A DNA stretch of 64,000 bases from contig NC_089855.1 of assembly GCF_036373705.1 (NCBI RefSeq), positions 8,807,719 through 8,871,718 of the forward strand, read 5' to 3'. Source of the stretch: Amia ocellicauda (lineage: Eukaryota; Chordata; Actinopteri; Amiiformes; Amiidae). Positions 33,372 through 47,509 of this stretch are shown here, one piece after another; positions within the stretch are counted from its first letter, which is position 1, and each line of letters opens with the position of its first letter. The translations under genes were made by a program, and so were the position numbers. Below the pieces are notes generated by a model. That model was not told where the DNA came from and searched no databases. It saw nothing but the letters and a program-made list of their open reading frames with translations.

Positions 33372-34402
33372 GGTCCGATTACTTGTCCCATTAATTGCCC
33401 CCGCAATGGCATTGTTTCATCGCATATGACAGTTTTTAACCCAGTATTACAGCCACCATGTGTCACTTATGGTCCCCCCCACACACTTTCTAAAGTGTGG
33501 CAAATTGCCCCCTGATTATTCATTTTCACATAAAATAAGTCTGTATTTGGACCACATACCATTGCATTCACCTCTGTCTGGCATGGCGTACTTGAAACAC
33601 AGACCATCAGTTTTGGTCACTGGCAGCTATTGAAAAGTATTGTCCATCTAGCAAGCTATACGGATGTTGTTTAATTGAAATACTGGTAAAGTCAGTTACA
33701 TTGTGTCCAACTTTAATGATGGAAAACTTAAAAATATCTGTGTGGATGAGGATCTAATTGTATAAACTATGCAACAAGTATGCCACCAAATCTTTAAAAT
33801 ATTGTGAATATAAGATAAAAAAGGATAAAAGAAACAAAAAAAAAATGTTTGGGTAGCAACCTGTTTTATATCTCACTTTCACTAAATGTTCCCTCTACTT
33901 TTTAAGCTAAAATAGCACCCTTGAATAAATTAATAACATTTAATTAATTTGAGTGCAAATAGAGCAAAATAATGTTTGCAAAAGATAATTACATTTTCAT
34001 CTGTAGAATGTCATTTCATCCTAAGTGTTCAATGCTAAGTGATGGAAAAAGAAACAACAGAAAGACGCAGCACATTCATCCCTGCATGCAGCGAGGTCAT
34101 CTGGCAACCGGCAAGACTCCCTTCTATAAAAGCTTTCCAGATGCAGGTTTTAATGTGCTGTTAATTATAAATCCTATTAGCCTGAGACTAAATAGTGAGG
34201 AGATTCGCTCAGAGATTCATTAATGGATCTGCAGAGGGAAAAAAACAATCAAGAACGCTACATCAATTTGCACCTCACCTTGGGAATGTGCTGCTCCTGG
34301 CTGTAGCCTGAATTGAAACCTGGCTGCAGTGCAGGGGAAGTCCAACTGAGCAGCACCGTCGCAGAATGGTCACTGGGCTTTGACTGGAGACCTCACCACA
34401 GG
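33372..34402. other. intergenic stretch, no gene seen
   Basis: AT-rich and without recognised features. Confidence 0.5.
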
Positions 34403-34651
34403 TGTACAATGCACTAGTTAGAGCTCATCTGGATACTGTGGACAGTTCTGGGCTCCACACTTCAAGAAAGATATCGCTGCTCTAGAGGCAGTTCAGAGGA
34501 GAGCAACCAGACTTACTCCAGCAACAATCTGGGAACATTTAAAAACAGACTGGATAGGATCCTTGGATCACTCAGTTATTAATGGACACCAAATGAGCAC
34601 GATGGGGCGCATGGCCTCCTCTCGACTGGACACCTTCTTGTGTTCTTATGT
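34403..34651 (+). mobile_element. CR1-like LINE 3' fragment with internal deletion
   Basis: It matches the 3' part of the 37943-39313 copy in reverse orientation (TGTACAATGCACTAGTTAGA to TTCTTATGT). It jumps from AGACTTACTCC to CAATCTGGGAACATT, so an internal segment of roughly 250 bases has been lost. It ends in the family tail. Confidence 0.75.
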
Positions 34652-37600
34652 GCAGCACAGCCACTTGGAAACGGAGGCCATGGCTGGTTAGATCCACATC
34701 TGCAGTGGAGATTGGTCCACTCCAGGACTCCATTGGTTATGCCACTGCAGATTCACACCAAAGTCTGAAACCTAGCAGGTCTGTTGTTGTGAAGGCTAGA
34801 TGGCACATTAGCCGGTGCCTGCTGATAATTCCTATGCACATGCGAATGTGGCCAGGAGAGAGAGAGAGAGAGAGAGATGACACGGGATGAATGTGTCAAA
34901 GACAGCTACATTGTAAACCAGTAATTGGATCGAGTTTTCACAGCTCCCAGGACCAGCAGTGATAATGGCTCCCCAAGGAGTGGAGTCCCCTGGAGCACAT
35001 CCATTACTCTGAGCCCACGCCCACACACTGCCCTTTCCCCCGAACTACTAAGTGATGCCACGCTCTCTCCGATAGGGGATCGCATCACCGGTGAGCAGAC
35101 AGTCACGTAAGCAAAGAAATAAGCTCCACACAGAAGAGCCCTCCTGGTCTAATCACTCCAATTATGGCACAGATACAAAACGGTATCCTGACTGCTGATC
35201 TTTGGGCATTGCTGGGAAGATTGGTCCTCCTAATGAACTGTTCCCAAGAGACGTGGAAATTGGCATTATTTTCGCATAATCTAAATAAAGGGAAGGTATC
35301 TCCAGAACAAATTGAAAAGACTAAACTGCCAGTGCTGTATGGGATTAAAGGGTTGAGCTGAGTTGATCTCCTGCACTTGGAAGAAGATTCTAGATGTCAA
35401 ACTCAGATGCCTTAGATTTCCACTGAGGACAGAGACTGGGACGGGAGCCAGGGATACTTCAATTTCACTACTTAAGAGGGTTGACTGGGAAGGATTTGTC
35501 TCACAAACAACCTGAAATTTGTAGAGAGGCTGCATCGCAGTATGGATTGGATAGGTCCCTTAAATGTGCAATGGATTGTTCTCTAAAAATATACATCCTC
35601 TACCGTTCCTCTAAAGACAGTTTACTGTGCAAACAACCTTCACATTCATGGTAGTTTAGTGATGACTACTATGTCTCTGTTATCCCTGTTCCCACAAAAA
35701 AAACAGCATTTCCGAGCAGTGGGACTCTGGTGAGGGAAGGAAACACAAAACTGGGGGCTTGATTTCCCAAATATTCACTGACGGGGAAGTTTAGCAGTTT
35801 AATTATAATGTAGTGTATTGTGCAGTTTTCAAAATTCAGATCCTTTATGGGGGCTTTGTGTGTGAGTAGATAAGCTGTAAATACAGTATGATATAGTAAC
35901 TCTGAGAGACATATATACTGCCCTTACTCGTCAGTGCCTCCTTTCCCAGCTTTGGGGTGCTGTGTGAAGTCAATGAGACTCTGCTGCGGCGCTGAACTGA
36001 AGCACACCGTGTTTAAAAGCCTCTGGTCCAGATGATTTCTCAGCGGTGCTTTCAAGCTCCATTACTACCCACAAGACAAATTGATTTATAATGATGTCCC
36101 CCGAGCGGTGCACAATGCACTCGTCTTTCTCTTCACACTTGCCCTGATGTACCTGCACTCCAGAACAATCACCATCATTTCCACGGTGTGCCGGTAAAGG
36201 ACAAACAACATTAACTTTTAACAAGTTTTGGAATGGAGAACAGCCCCCGCAGGAGAACTGGACTCTTCTGATAAACGATTTCACTCGTGCTTTCGTTCTC
36301 CACCTCCGATGCCACCAAAGCACTTTCGTGATGCAGCGCCAGAGATAAGAATCGAGCCGCCCCTATGTTGCATCCAGATGAAAGCAAATGCTTGACTGCT
36401 GACAAAAGAGGATTTTAAAATGCATTTTACTCTGTGTGACAAAGTGCTCCTTAGTGTTCCATTTCAAATGTATTTTCACAACGATGAAAAGGATGTTAGC
36501 TTTTAAATTGACAAGAAATAGAATCAGCCTTCAGGAGAAAGAGGGACCCTCTTCTCAGCTTATTCTTGTTTCGTGTTTCTTAGCCTGTTTTGACAAGTGT
36601 TTCAAATCTCTCACCCCTGTGCTAGTCCTTGCTAATGATGACCGGGAAAATATACCAGGAAAACACAATACCGTATTCCATGTAGATCAGCCGCAGAGCC
36701 GAGTTTTCCCCATGTCCTTGGTTTGTTGAGTAATTTTAATGTCTGGTCCAAGCTGCTTAATTACCAACTTGTCTTGTAATTGTCGTTGTTCAAATGTTGT
36801 TTTTTACAAGAAATTCTACAGTTACACACAGCAGGTGCAGCTGCATTGAACACCATCTTCACAGTCGCCTGACCGCCACAATAGACCGGTACAGAGCTCG
36901 GAGTTGTGCGGTGAGAGGGGCCGAATCGCTGAAATTGTGATTTGAACAAACATTTGTTGTCTGATTTGATCTGTAGATTGTACAGAAACTGGTTAATATA
37001 TATTTCAAAGTAATTTATGATGTATTAAAGTGGATAATGAGTTTATGAGGAAGAACTATGTTTTTGGGTGGATGGATTTTTTTTCAGCCCCACCTGCCCA
37101 TATGAACGAGCTCTCAAACGAGATTAATTCTACACCAGTGTATCTTTTTCACCCGAGAGGGGACCTTGAATTAACATCTTATTACTGTCATCTCTTCTTT
37201 ACTGTGCCCATAAAAACCCACGACAAGGTATCAGTTTAGTTCTGATCCTCAAGGAGCAGCACAATTAATCTGTAGGCCATTCATTGCGGCACTCTAATCT
37301 TTTCAGCCGAGGTCCGGTGTCAACCTTACGCCCACTGAGAGGTGACCTGATGAAGCTGAGGAGTCTGGCAGATGTACAAAAGGGACGCCACTCCCGAGGG
37401 CGAAGGGGAAAGGGAGAAGATGAGATCCGTGTTCCCGGGCATTGTCTCCTCTCGCATGCGTGGAGGAATGCAGATGAAAACGGAGAGAAAGGCTCAAAGA
37501 AGACAATCGGCATTCCAAGAGGCAAGGGGCGGAAATGCACAGTATGTGGGGGTGATAAATAACACAGAGGAATGAGCATTAACATCCAAAGAAGACTGGA

Positions 37601-37942
37601 GAAAACAGTGGTGTCCCTTCTGATTAAGGGACCAAGGAGTAGATACACTGTATATATGGGTCTACCTGTAGGAAGGAAGGAGCCTTTTCTTTCCTCCTCG
37701 AGATGGCTGTGGCAGTCCACTGCTTTGCTAAGTGGAGGGGGCATGGCATGGCCCTTGTGTCGGACCCCTGAAGGGTCAGTATTGAGCTCTTTTCTGCATA
37801 TGGGACTGATGGGTTAATATGGATTATGTTTGTTGTATGATGTATGTCTGTTCTATTGCAGTTCACATCTACTAACAAAACAAAACTCTACTTTTGTCAT
37901 ATGTTCTTGTCACCTTTATACTCAATTATCACTCTGCATTAA
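34652..37942. other. intergenic stretch, no gene seen
   Basis: A (GA)n run lies at 34855-34878. A plus-strand GA-rich segment at 37.3-37.6 kb gives open frames on both strands but no recognisable protein. Confidence 0.5.
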
Positions 37943-39313
37943 CATAAGAAACATAAGAAAGTGTCCAATCGAGAGGAGGCCATTCGTCCCATCGTGCTCG
38001 TTTGGTGTCCATTAATAACTAAGTGATCCAAGGATCCTATCCAGTCTGTTTTTGAATGTTCCCAAATTGTCTCTTCAGCCACATCGCTGGGGAGTTTGTT
38101 CAGATTGTGACGCCTTTCCGTGTGAAGAAGTGTCTCCTGTTTTATGTCTTGAATGCCTTGAAGCCCAATTTCCATTTGTGTCCCCGGGTGCGTGTGTCCA
38201 TGCTGATCTGGAAAAGCTCCTCTGGTTTGCTGTGGTCGATGCATTTAATGATTTTGAAGACTTGGATCAAGTCCTCAAGTAGTCTCCTCTGTTCCAGGGT
38301 GAAAAGGTTCAGTTCCTCAGTCTCTCAGTAGGACATTCCCTTCAGACCTGGAATACGTCTGGTTGCTCCTCTGAACTGCCTCTAGAGCAGCGATATCTTT
38401 CTTGAAGTGTGGAGCCCAGAACTGTCCACAGTATCCAGATGAGCTCTAACTAGTGCATTGTACAGTCTGAACATCACTGCCCTTGTTCTCAATTCTGCAC
38501 TTTTGACAATACACCCTGACATTGTGTTTGCCTTTTTTATTGCTTCCCCACATTGTTTGGATGGAGAAAGTGAGGAGTCCACATAGACTCCTAGGTCTTT
38601 CTCATGCGTTACTTCATCTAGTTCTATTCCTCCCATAGTGTAATTATAGTGGACATTTCTGTTACCTGCATGTATTACCTTGCACTTGTTCTCATTGAAT
38701 TTCATCTGCCAGGTGTCGGCCCACAACTGAATGTTATCTAAGTTCCTTTGAATAAACTGCTGCCGAGATTGTATCTGCTGAGCCACCTATTTTAGTATCA
38801 TCTGCAAATTTGACAAGTTTGCTAACTATCCCAGAGTCCAGATCATTAATATAGATTAGAAAAGCAAAGGCCCTAATACTGATCCCTGTGGAACTCCACT
38901 AACAACCTCACTCCAGTTAGAAGCGACTCCTCTAATCGACACCCTCTGCTTCCTATACATCAACCAGTTTATAATCCATCTACTTACATTACCCTGAATG
39001 CCTACAGCTTCCAATCTGAGGATCAGTCTTTGGTGTGGAACCTTATCAAAAGCTTTTTGACAATCTAAGTATATCATGTCATTTGCTTTCACATGATCTA
39101 CAGCTGCAGTTGCATGTTAAAAAAATTCTAATAAATTAGTAAGACATGATCTGCCTCGTCTAAACCCATGTTGACTATCTCCAAGAAAATGGTTTTCATT
39201 ATGATGCTCCTCTATTTTCTGGCTAATCATTTTTTCCACCATTTTACAAGTAATGCAGGTGAGACTGATTGGTGTGTAATTTCCTGGCTCAGTTTTGTCC
39301 CCTTTCTTGTGGT
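37943..39313 (-). mobile_element. CR1-like LINE, 5'-truncated copy with reverse transcriptase remains
   Basis: A 5'-truncated non-LTR retrotransposon on the minus strand, the largest 3' copy in the window. Reading from 39313 down, it encodes the reverse-transcriptase palm (YLDCQKAFDKVPHQRL, then SGVPQGSVLGPLLF, within 38856-39092). After a frameshift come IYINDLDSG and the catalytic FADD motif near 38806-38820. After another shift comes the thumb region (WADTWQMKFNENKCKVIH, within 38382-38786). It ends at 37943 in the tail TTTCTTATGTTTCTTATGT, which resembles the short 3' repeats of CR1 elements. Frameshifts and stops make it inactive. Its 5' part overlaps the RT start of the copy at 61.1-64 kb, so the two belong to one family. 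Confidence 0.85.
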
Positions 39314-42300
39314 TAACTCACAGCCTTCACACACATTTCTCCTTCTGCAGGAATTGGAAACAATAGGAAAGGCTAACCGGGGCCTCCCACAAAAGAGGAA
39401 GTTGCAGAAGACTTGTGAGACCTAGCATCCTGTACTAGATAACGATCTTCTAGTGCAACATTAAACCAATCTGGTGGAATGCCGTCAGCCGGACATTTCT
39501 TAAAAGACTGTAACTTTATGAGTGTCTGCTTCAGTCAATAGAAAGTGTATAACGCCCCTTTGGACGGGTGATAAAACTGCTGATAACCAGGACATTGTCA
39601 CACTTGCGTGGGTCTAACCAGACACGAATAAAGCTGATTGACTGAAACTCCTGTTCTAAGAATCCTTTCCAACAACACCCAACTGCCAGGGTTAATCCCA
39701 GACAGTCTTCAGGGCTGGGTTGGTTTGTCCATCTGTGTTGTGGTCGACAACGCGCTGGGAATGAAAAGTGTGTCCAGACTGATTTACATGGAACAGCTCT
39801 TGTCAGTTGACTGCATCAAGAAAATTAGTTTTTTTTTTCTTTTTAACAAGCCATTTCGAACTTCATCCATCAACACACTCCCGTCTTTGTCACTGTCTGA
39901 GCTGAGGGCATGCAGATCGCCCGCCATTTTCCTGCTTTGTGAAATTTCTGATCTGAACCTCAATGAACACAGTGAGAGACTCTGATGAATGTCTGCTGGT
40001 GGGGGCGGGTTGTCCAGCAGGGGACACACGCTGCCGGAGAAACACAACAATGTATTACAGCATGATATCTAAATGCTAGATTCATATTTCTTTCCTAACA
40101 GTTAAAGCAGAGAAATGTAGGAGACTTATTACGGCTTATTTTCTCTTATGAATAGAAATACAACATTATCATCAGTGCAGGAGACACTGTTCTCACCTGC
40201 TGAAGACAGAAATTAGCATAGAGAGACATATCTGCAAACTACACACAGTACAGAGACACTGAAGAGCTACAAAGGAACTTTATATAGTTTTTTAAATATT
40301 GATTTTGCAGAGAATACATTAATTTGGAAGTATGTGTTTATATTATCTCATCCCAAATCAATGTCCTCTTGGGATTCAATAATACAAGTAATATCTGATT
40401 TCCGAAACTGAAAAAGTAATAATTTAAATGTTGCAATATTAGTAACGCATACTTCCATTATGTTGTATGTGTAGCAACAAAACAATGTTAAAATTAGACC
40501 TGTAGTTTAAAAATTAAGTATTCAGTCACCTAGTTCTGAAATTGAGAACCCTATTCTGATTATGGATATTACATGAAAATAAATAAATAAAGAGCAGAGT
40601 GAATTTCTTCTGAAGACTTGTGATGATAAAAGCCTGCTGAATATAACTGTTCCTTGAAAAAATGTCCATCGAATAGTCTAGGGAATAGTCTAACTCAAGT
40701 ACTGTTTCCACGGGTCGCATCCTCTTCTTTAGCTCTTGACCACATGGGCCGCAGGTCGAGACCCTCAGATCCCTAATGGAAACACCGGACTGAGGACACT
40801 GGGGTGGACAGACCGTACCAGCATACAGTGCACAAGAACGGGCTGATTTCATCCTCACGGGGGCTGGCACTTATGCAGAGAGCAGGTGTGGCCGGCATGG
40901 GGGTTCTCCGGGAAATGAATGAATATGGCACGATCACCAAGGCAACAAAGAGGGAGATGAGAAAATAAGACCCGGAGGCTGGGAAACAAATGTAGGGGAT
41001 TGAGAAAACAAATTGAGTGAGAGCTGAAAGTAGGCTGAGGCACCAGGAGAGGGATACAATCGTATGCATTTCCGTGCAGGATCTAATGTCTTCTCCCTGC
41101 ATTAATGGTCTGTTCAATCAGACACCACAGGTACAGGGACGCAGACGGGTAGGGCACCGCTGGCACACTCCGCTGAGAGCCTCACAAGTGGCCTTCAAGA
41201 CAAGATGGAAACACAATCTGAGGAATTGAGTGGAACACATTTTTTGGGCAAGAAAGTCAGAAACTCCAAAGTAATAATGGTGTTTCTTTTTCATTTTTTT
41301 TCTTTAGGATGTTACATTTTTAATTAAATGTTGCAGAGCCTTCAAGGGAAGAATGATAACTCTCCCATAATTCATGAGTTAATTTTCCTTGGAACACGCT
41401 TGTAAGTTTAATAAAATTTAATAAATAGTCTTAATTAAACTCTACTGATTTATCTATAATGTATCTGTTCAGAGTTTGCTCTGGGAACTACTTCAGCTCA
41501 AATAAAACCATGAAAAATGTCAGTTTATGTATTTGGGGTAAGGCAGGACGTGTGAAAACATGTGTTGGTTCAATCACTGTGTAGATCTTGACAGTGTGGT
41601 TGGGGAAACGGATGTGGTGCAGTGATGGTGTGGGATTGTTTCTTCCAGGAGGTGAACAGGTGGGTTCGTTAAGTCCCTGCATTTTTCGGCTTAATAGCAG
41701 GGTGAGAAGGAACAACTTTCAGGTGAGAGGTGTGTTTTCTTTAAGAGACAGATGTATTCTTAATCAGAAAGCAACAGGACAAAAATAAAAGAAATGGAAA
41801 GAGTAGGCACTGAAAGAGAGGCACCTGCACCTGTCTCAACACCTTTCAAATATGTTGTCATGGTAGGGAAATATTATGCATTAAAATAACATCAAAACAT
41901 CTATAATGATCTTGGTGTGCTTGAGAGCAGGCATGTTTATATTAACTGCTTCCTACCAATCAATGTATTCAGATGCACCTGACTTGCAAATTGGAAGGGA
42001 TGCAATGGTTGAGTACACAAATAAAGATGAATTTGTCTTGTTTACGTTGTATAAAATGGCTATTCGACAGCAGCGTCTCTGTGTTCATATTTCCTCTTCC
42101 TGTAATCACAATGTTCTGCAGAACAAAAGTACATGCCTCTAAAAGCATTCCTCTCCAGCCCACTCAGCTGCACTGCTCCCTAATGATAATTAATAACAAC
42201 AGGATGTCAAAAGCATTGGATAGTAATTTCATCTAAAGCCCACTTGGGTTTTTTATTCTTGCTTCATTTTCTTTCCTATTATGACCCGATACGAGCACAA

Positions 42301-42687
42301 CAGAAGGCGCAGGCTGCCATGATTGAATGCAATGACCCGCGCGGCGGCTCCTCTCGAGTTACGCTTTGATCTGCACCATGTCAGGCGAGGCATGCAGACA
42401 CGCATACGTGTGTTAGTATGTGATGCTGGACTAATGAAAAGTACAGACACCTGATTGCATTTACAAACACCACTCATCAAACATTATCACTTTTCACTCA
42501 TTGGAAAAAAACAACTGACGAGTTTAAGAACATAATTGTCTATGAATTGTTGCAACCAAAATTAAACCCTTTATCTCGATGTTGATAGTATATGGATGTG
42601 GGAAATGTGGGAAACAACTCATTTGTTAGGGTGATACTGCTTCCTGCCCTGACCCTGCTGTTCCCCCCCAGATCGAGTTACTTAAAG
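39314..42687. other. intergenic stretch, no gene seen
   Basis: No recognised coding frame. A T run lies near 39827-39841. The 39.3-39.6 kb part adjoins the LINE and could be an older repeat, but I could not match it to anything in the window. Confidence 0.45.
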
Positions 42688-43010
42688 CAGTGGTTCCCAA
42701 CCTTGGTTTTGGAGGAGTCCCTATTCTGCTGGATTAGGTTCCAACCAAGTTCTCAGTTACTTAATTGCACCTTAATTGAAGTAACAATCTGCTTCAATTT
42801 GCCTTAAATGTGTAATAAAAAAGTTGGTTCTTTAATAAGTTCTTTATACAATTCTATACTTAAGTTAAACCCCTACTGTTTAAAATAATGAAAAGGATCT
42901 GATTTAGGAAATTATGAGTTCAATTAAGGGTTCAATTAAGTAATTGAGAGTGTGGTTGGAACAAAAACCAGCAGGGTAGGGGCACCTCCAGCACCAGGGC
43001 TGGGGATCAC
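42688..43010. mobile_element. MITE-like fold-back element
   Basis: It starts CAGTGGTTCCCAACC and ends with GGCTGGGGATCAC. About 90 bases at each end are imperfect inverted repeats: GTTCCAACCA, CTCAGTTACTTAATTG and the TGGAGG block are all mirrored at the right end. There is no coding capacity. The CAGTGGTT start is typical of hAT-type elements. No clear 8-base target duplication is seen. Confidence 0.7.
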
Positions 43011-44864
43011 GCATGGTTTCTAAAATTATTATAGTTTTATGCATCTTGCCGTGCTGCTATAGTGAATTAATAAGATGCTTATGACTCTTCCAGATACTTT
43101 CACAAGTTTTAAATCTTACAGATCTGTAAGAGTGCTAAACACTTTACTTACTCTATCTTGCACTGTGATGTTAGGAGTTGTGTGTGTTGCGCTTTAACTT
43201 CCTGTCTGCAGTAGCAGTCCAAGCAGCAGCTGATGCATTATTTCATCCCCTGGTCTCTGTATGTCAGCTTGAATAAAACTTGATGCTCAATCAGTTCTTC
43301 ACATTACTGTAATGCTGGGGCTTGGATGTGGTGGTGGAATCCCTCTTTTAATAACAATTCATCTGGATGCCGTAATGTTTATTATACCGACTCCTCCGCA
43401 CACGTCTCGCTTTGTTTACTTCCTCCCCTTCATCCCCTTCTCCAGAATGATGTAAGACCATCTTTGCCAGCAGGTCAATGAGAGTTGTGTATCCTGTTCA
43501 TCCACACCATCACATTGTGAATGATATGGGCCTGTTCTGGTCTTTGTAATCCCCAGCACCTGACACAGATGGCAAACTAAGTCTGACTCAAACTGACGCC
43601 CCCGGGCTGTATGTTGTGTAGACTTTCTGGGATGCCACGCTCTCCGATGTTGTTCTTAAACAGACATTGTGCCCCTGCTGAAGAGCTCTTATCTTGCAGT
43701 GCACAGAGGTTCACATATTCAGTGATATCACACTACAAGAACATAGCAGTGGCCATGACTGCTGATAGGCAATCCCAAAATATCTGCAGCCACTTTCTCC
43801 AATGGCTCGGTGGTGAGCAAGTGCACAATGTTTGGGAACAGAAGCTCTCCAAGCGTGACAGTCTGTGCTTCTCTCACACCCTGGATGTCCATGTGTGGCC
43901 ACTAACAGGACCGCTGAGTTCGTTCCATGATCTTCTCAGCTAGCGAATGTCCAGCAACTTGGAAAGAAGAACAGAATCACTTTTATCTCTAAGCTAATAC
44001 TATCAGCTAATACAAACAGAGCTTTTGTGAGCCTGCAATCCTTCAGTACAAATAACAGTTTATGCAAAGGGAGCAGTCGTATCCATTTGATCAGATTTGC
44101 TCTGCGGTCCGCCTGGAGTCAATATGAAAGTGTAATTATGTTAAACATGGACGCTCATAAACTCTTTGTAAACAGTACCAATCTGATAGTAGCGTATCAC
44201 GAAATACAAATAAACGCCATGGAGACCAGCCGAAGCCACAGAGATCTACACCATCGTCCAGGATTTAGGTCATTAACTCTATGGAAATAATAATACAATA
44301 AAATAATAACTTGTTGTTGACGGTGTTAGTCACAAAGGCAATTCTGTTGTGTTTCTGTCCTCATAATTAGGGAGCCAAAGGTGGCACTAACAGCCTCTAG
44401 AGCTCTGACACACACACTTACTCACAGCCTTCATTAGACATGGATTTATTTAAAAAAATATGCGTATAATTACTAGCATTTCCAATTTCCAATCCACCTA
44501 ATTTCTGATGCTTAATAATAAGCTTTTGTCATAGATTTATGTAAAGAAACAATCAAAATGTATTCCCTGTGTGGCAATTAAGCAGTTTTCTAGTGCTTCC
44601 TTGCAGTATTGAAATTACCTTCAGACACTTGAAGACGCCTGACAGTCAGAACATTATCATTCTCTTTTTCAAGTGATTCTCTGTGAAAAGCAGGTCCACC
44701 GTGGGTCCCCTACGTCCGGTAAAGATGAGTGCATGAATAAAACCCTGCGATTATAAGCTGATTATCTGGCAATCTGCATTCACGGCATCGTTCGAGACCG
44801 CTCACAACTCACAATTAACTTTCTTTGACTTATTAATTTAATTATCTTCCTGTCTTTTCCCTCT
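43011..44864. other. intergenic stretch, no gene seen
   Basis: No recognised repeat or coding frame. Confidence 0.5.
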
Positions 44865-45968
44865 TCTGACCATCTCATCCCCTCTCGCATCTCTTCCTGC
44901 TTGTCTGTTTTCTCCGCCTGGATGCACTTGCACCACCTCAAGCTCAACCTCTCCAAATCGGATCTCCTCTTTTCCCCCCACTCTTCCTCACCCTCTGCTG
45001 ACCTCCCCATCTCGATCCCCTTGGAATCCACCACACTGTCTCCTTCTTCTGCTAAAAATCTAGGAGTCACCCTCGATCCTGCGCTCTCCTACACCCAGCA
45101 CATCACCACGCTGACGCGCACTTGCAGATTCTTCCTGAGCAACATACGCCGGATCCGTCCCTTCCTCACCGACTACTCGACTCAGCTACTCGTCCAGTTA
45201 CTGGTCCTCTCCCGCCTGGACTACTGCAACTCCCTCCTGGCCGGCCTGCCTGCATCCACTACCCGCCGCTCCAGCTCATCCAGAACTCTGCGGCTCGTCT
45301 GGTGTCTCTCTGCCACGATTCACACACGCTACTCCACTGCTCCGCTCCCTCCACTGGCTCCCGATACCGGCACGCATTCACTTCAAGACATTGACCCTTA
45401 CCTACCGCTGTCTTGACCACACTGCACCAAGATACCTTCAGACCCTCGTCTCTCCATACATCCCCTCTAGACCACTGCGTTCCTCCAGTGCCAGAAGACT
45501 AAGTCTACCTCCTCTCCACTCTCCTTCCTCCAGAGCCACTCCTTCTCATCCCTGAACCCTAAGTGGTGGAACGACCTGCCCACCGAAGTCAAAACAGCAG
45601 AGTCCTTGACCTCATTCTGGTGCTTACTCAAGACGCATCTCTTCCGACAGCACTTGTAATATTAGTCCTCTATCCCTGCTAGATAGCACTTCACAGTTTT
45701 TATTATGCTTCACGCATTCTTGATTGTTTTCCTCCTTGCTCCCTTTCCCGTAGCCCTCGTCTGTAACCCTACATATAGACAGCACTTAGCTTTCACCGTC
45801 CAGGATGTAGGAAGTCTCTTACTGTACTTGTGTAAATTGTAAATTGTAAATTGTATTTTTAATTGCTGTTTTAGCTAAATTTAATTTGTAATGATTGATA
45901 TGTTGTAAGTTGCCCTGGATAAGGGCATCTGCCAAGAAATAAAAATAATAATAATAATAATAATAATT
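44865..45968 (+). mobile_element. L2-like LINE, 3' end
   Basis: The plus frame at 44901-45416 encodes the L2-type reverse-transcriptase C-terminus (MHLHHLKLNLSKSDLLF, SAKNLGVTLDPALSYTQHI, LVLSRLDYCNSLLAGLPAST). Beyond 45.4 kb the remainder continues in other frames with stops (PARIHFKTL, then APRYLQTLV). The 3' end reads GTAAGTTGCCCTGGATAAGG, GCATCTGCCAAGAAATA and then a (TAA)n tail at about 45945-45968, as in fish L2 elements. It is 5'-truncated and disabled by frameshifts. The antisense open frame at 44780-45070 is a shadow. Confidence 0.85.
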
Positions 45969-47213
45969 AGGTAGATTTCATTTCCTTTAAAATAAATACA
46001 TTATGTATAGATTACTGTGCATTCGCAGGAAGATCCCTGTCATGAAATTGCAATGCTTTGCACATAATTTCGACATGCCACATAAAGCCTGATTGCGTAT
46101 AAATGCAATACACACACAATTTTCAATTATTTCTGGTTGGGAAGTGTTTATATTGCTCTGGCAGTTTATCTGCACACCTGCACATCGCGGTACGGTTCTC
46201 ATCTATTTAAATTTAAGAACCAATTACAGTAATCTTATACAGGTGACTTTTCATGAAGAACGCGCTTTGCAATGCAGAGGCCTCAGTAAACATGCCGAGC
46301 AGAAAGACGGACAGCCTTGAGTTTCAATAATACGTGCTGCAGAGCTGTTCCCTCCTCCTGCAGTTGTTTTGTCACAGCGCCTGGACGATCAAGTCTGTTT
46401 CTGCGACGCCACACTAGTTTCACACTAAACACTGCATTTGCATGGATTTCTGTTGTGTGAAAAGCTTTGAAATGGCAAAGCAGATGACACGTCTCCGTGA
46501 CTCAGAGCTCAGTTTCATGCTGTGAATTCACAACTGTACACAACATGCTGATGGTTAAAAATAATACAGTAATAATCTCTGTGATCCCCCTCACCCATCA
46601 ATAGAATACCCTACTTTTGGTTGACAGCCATCTCCTCAACCCCCACGGACTGAGTCAGCACAATCCTTCTAACACAAAACACGGTGTGATTCATTTTATG
46701 TAAAGGATGCAATGAATGGATATTAACTATTGCATTGGCTTTTTTATGTTTATCAGGGTGTTCCCTTACAGCCTTGATTTCTTTTCCTTTCTCTTTCCCC
46801 TCCTGCTTTCTCTTAAGAAACAAGGACCATTGAACCCCATCCAGCTCTCTCTGAGAAGTGCCTGCTGTCTGTGCCGCCCGTCCCCCAGCACAGCACTCAG
46901 CAGTGGGTTTCAGGTTATTTCTAGAGATCAGGGCCGAGGGTGGGAGCAGAACGTCTCCCTCTGCCTGCTGTTTCACTCGTTAAAAGCCGAGCTTCTGGAT
47001 TTCAGAGCGGAAGCGAGCAATGCCATGCTGCTTGCCAAGGCAAACAGGAGCGGATTAGGAGCTGCCTTGCTGTTGTTTCAGGGGTTCTGCCTGTTTGCTT
47101 GTCTGCTGAGTAGAAACTTAAGGCTTTAATGGCCAGATTAAACAGGCACAGGCATCCAATATCCCCCTGAAAAGTAGGATACGTTGTGATGGTGCCATCT
47201 GTTTGGAGGCATG
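45969..47213. other. intergenic stretch, no gene seen
   Basis: No recognised repeat or coding frame. Open frames at 46.6-47.1 kb occur on both strands and look like chance. Confidence 0.5.
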
Positions 47214-47509
47214 GACCACATCAAACCAGAGGAGCTTTTCCAGATCAGCAGGGACACACGCACCCGGGGACACAAATGGAAATTGGGCTTCAAGGCATTC
47301 AAGACAGAAAACAGGAGACACTTCTTCACACAGAGAGGCGTCACAATCTGAACAAACTCCCCAGCGATGTGGCTGAAGAGACAATCTGAGAACATTCAAA
47401 AACAGACTGGATACGATCCTTGGATCACTTAGTTATTAATGGGCATCAAACGAGCACGATGGGGCGAATGGGCTCCTCTCGATTGGACACTTTCTTGTGT
47501 TCTTATGTT
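47214..47509 (+). mobile_element. CR1-like LINE 3' end
   Basis: Plus-strand copy of the family 3' region, from ACCACATCAAACCAGAGGAG through GACACTTCTTCACACAGAGA to the tail TTCTTGTGTTCTTATGT. It aligns with the reverse complement of 37943-38240 across almost its full length. Confidence 0.8.

Noticed and set aside
37265..37744. 159-codon minus-strand frame
   Set aside because: Lies in a GA-rich low-complexity segment that is open on both strands; no family resemblance.
44780..44800. tRNA B-box-like GTTCGAGACC
   Set aside because: No A box or cloverleaf around it.
44780..45070. 96-codon minus-strand frame
   Set aside because: Antisense to the L2-like reverse transcriptase.
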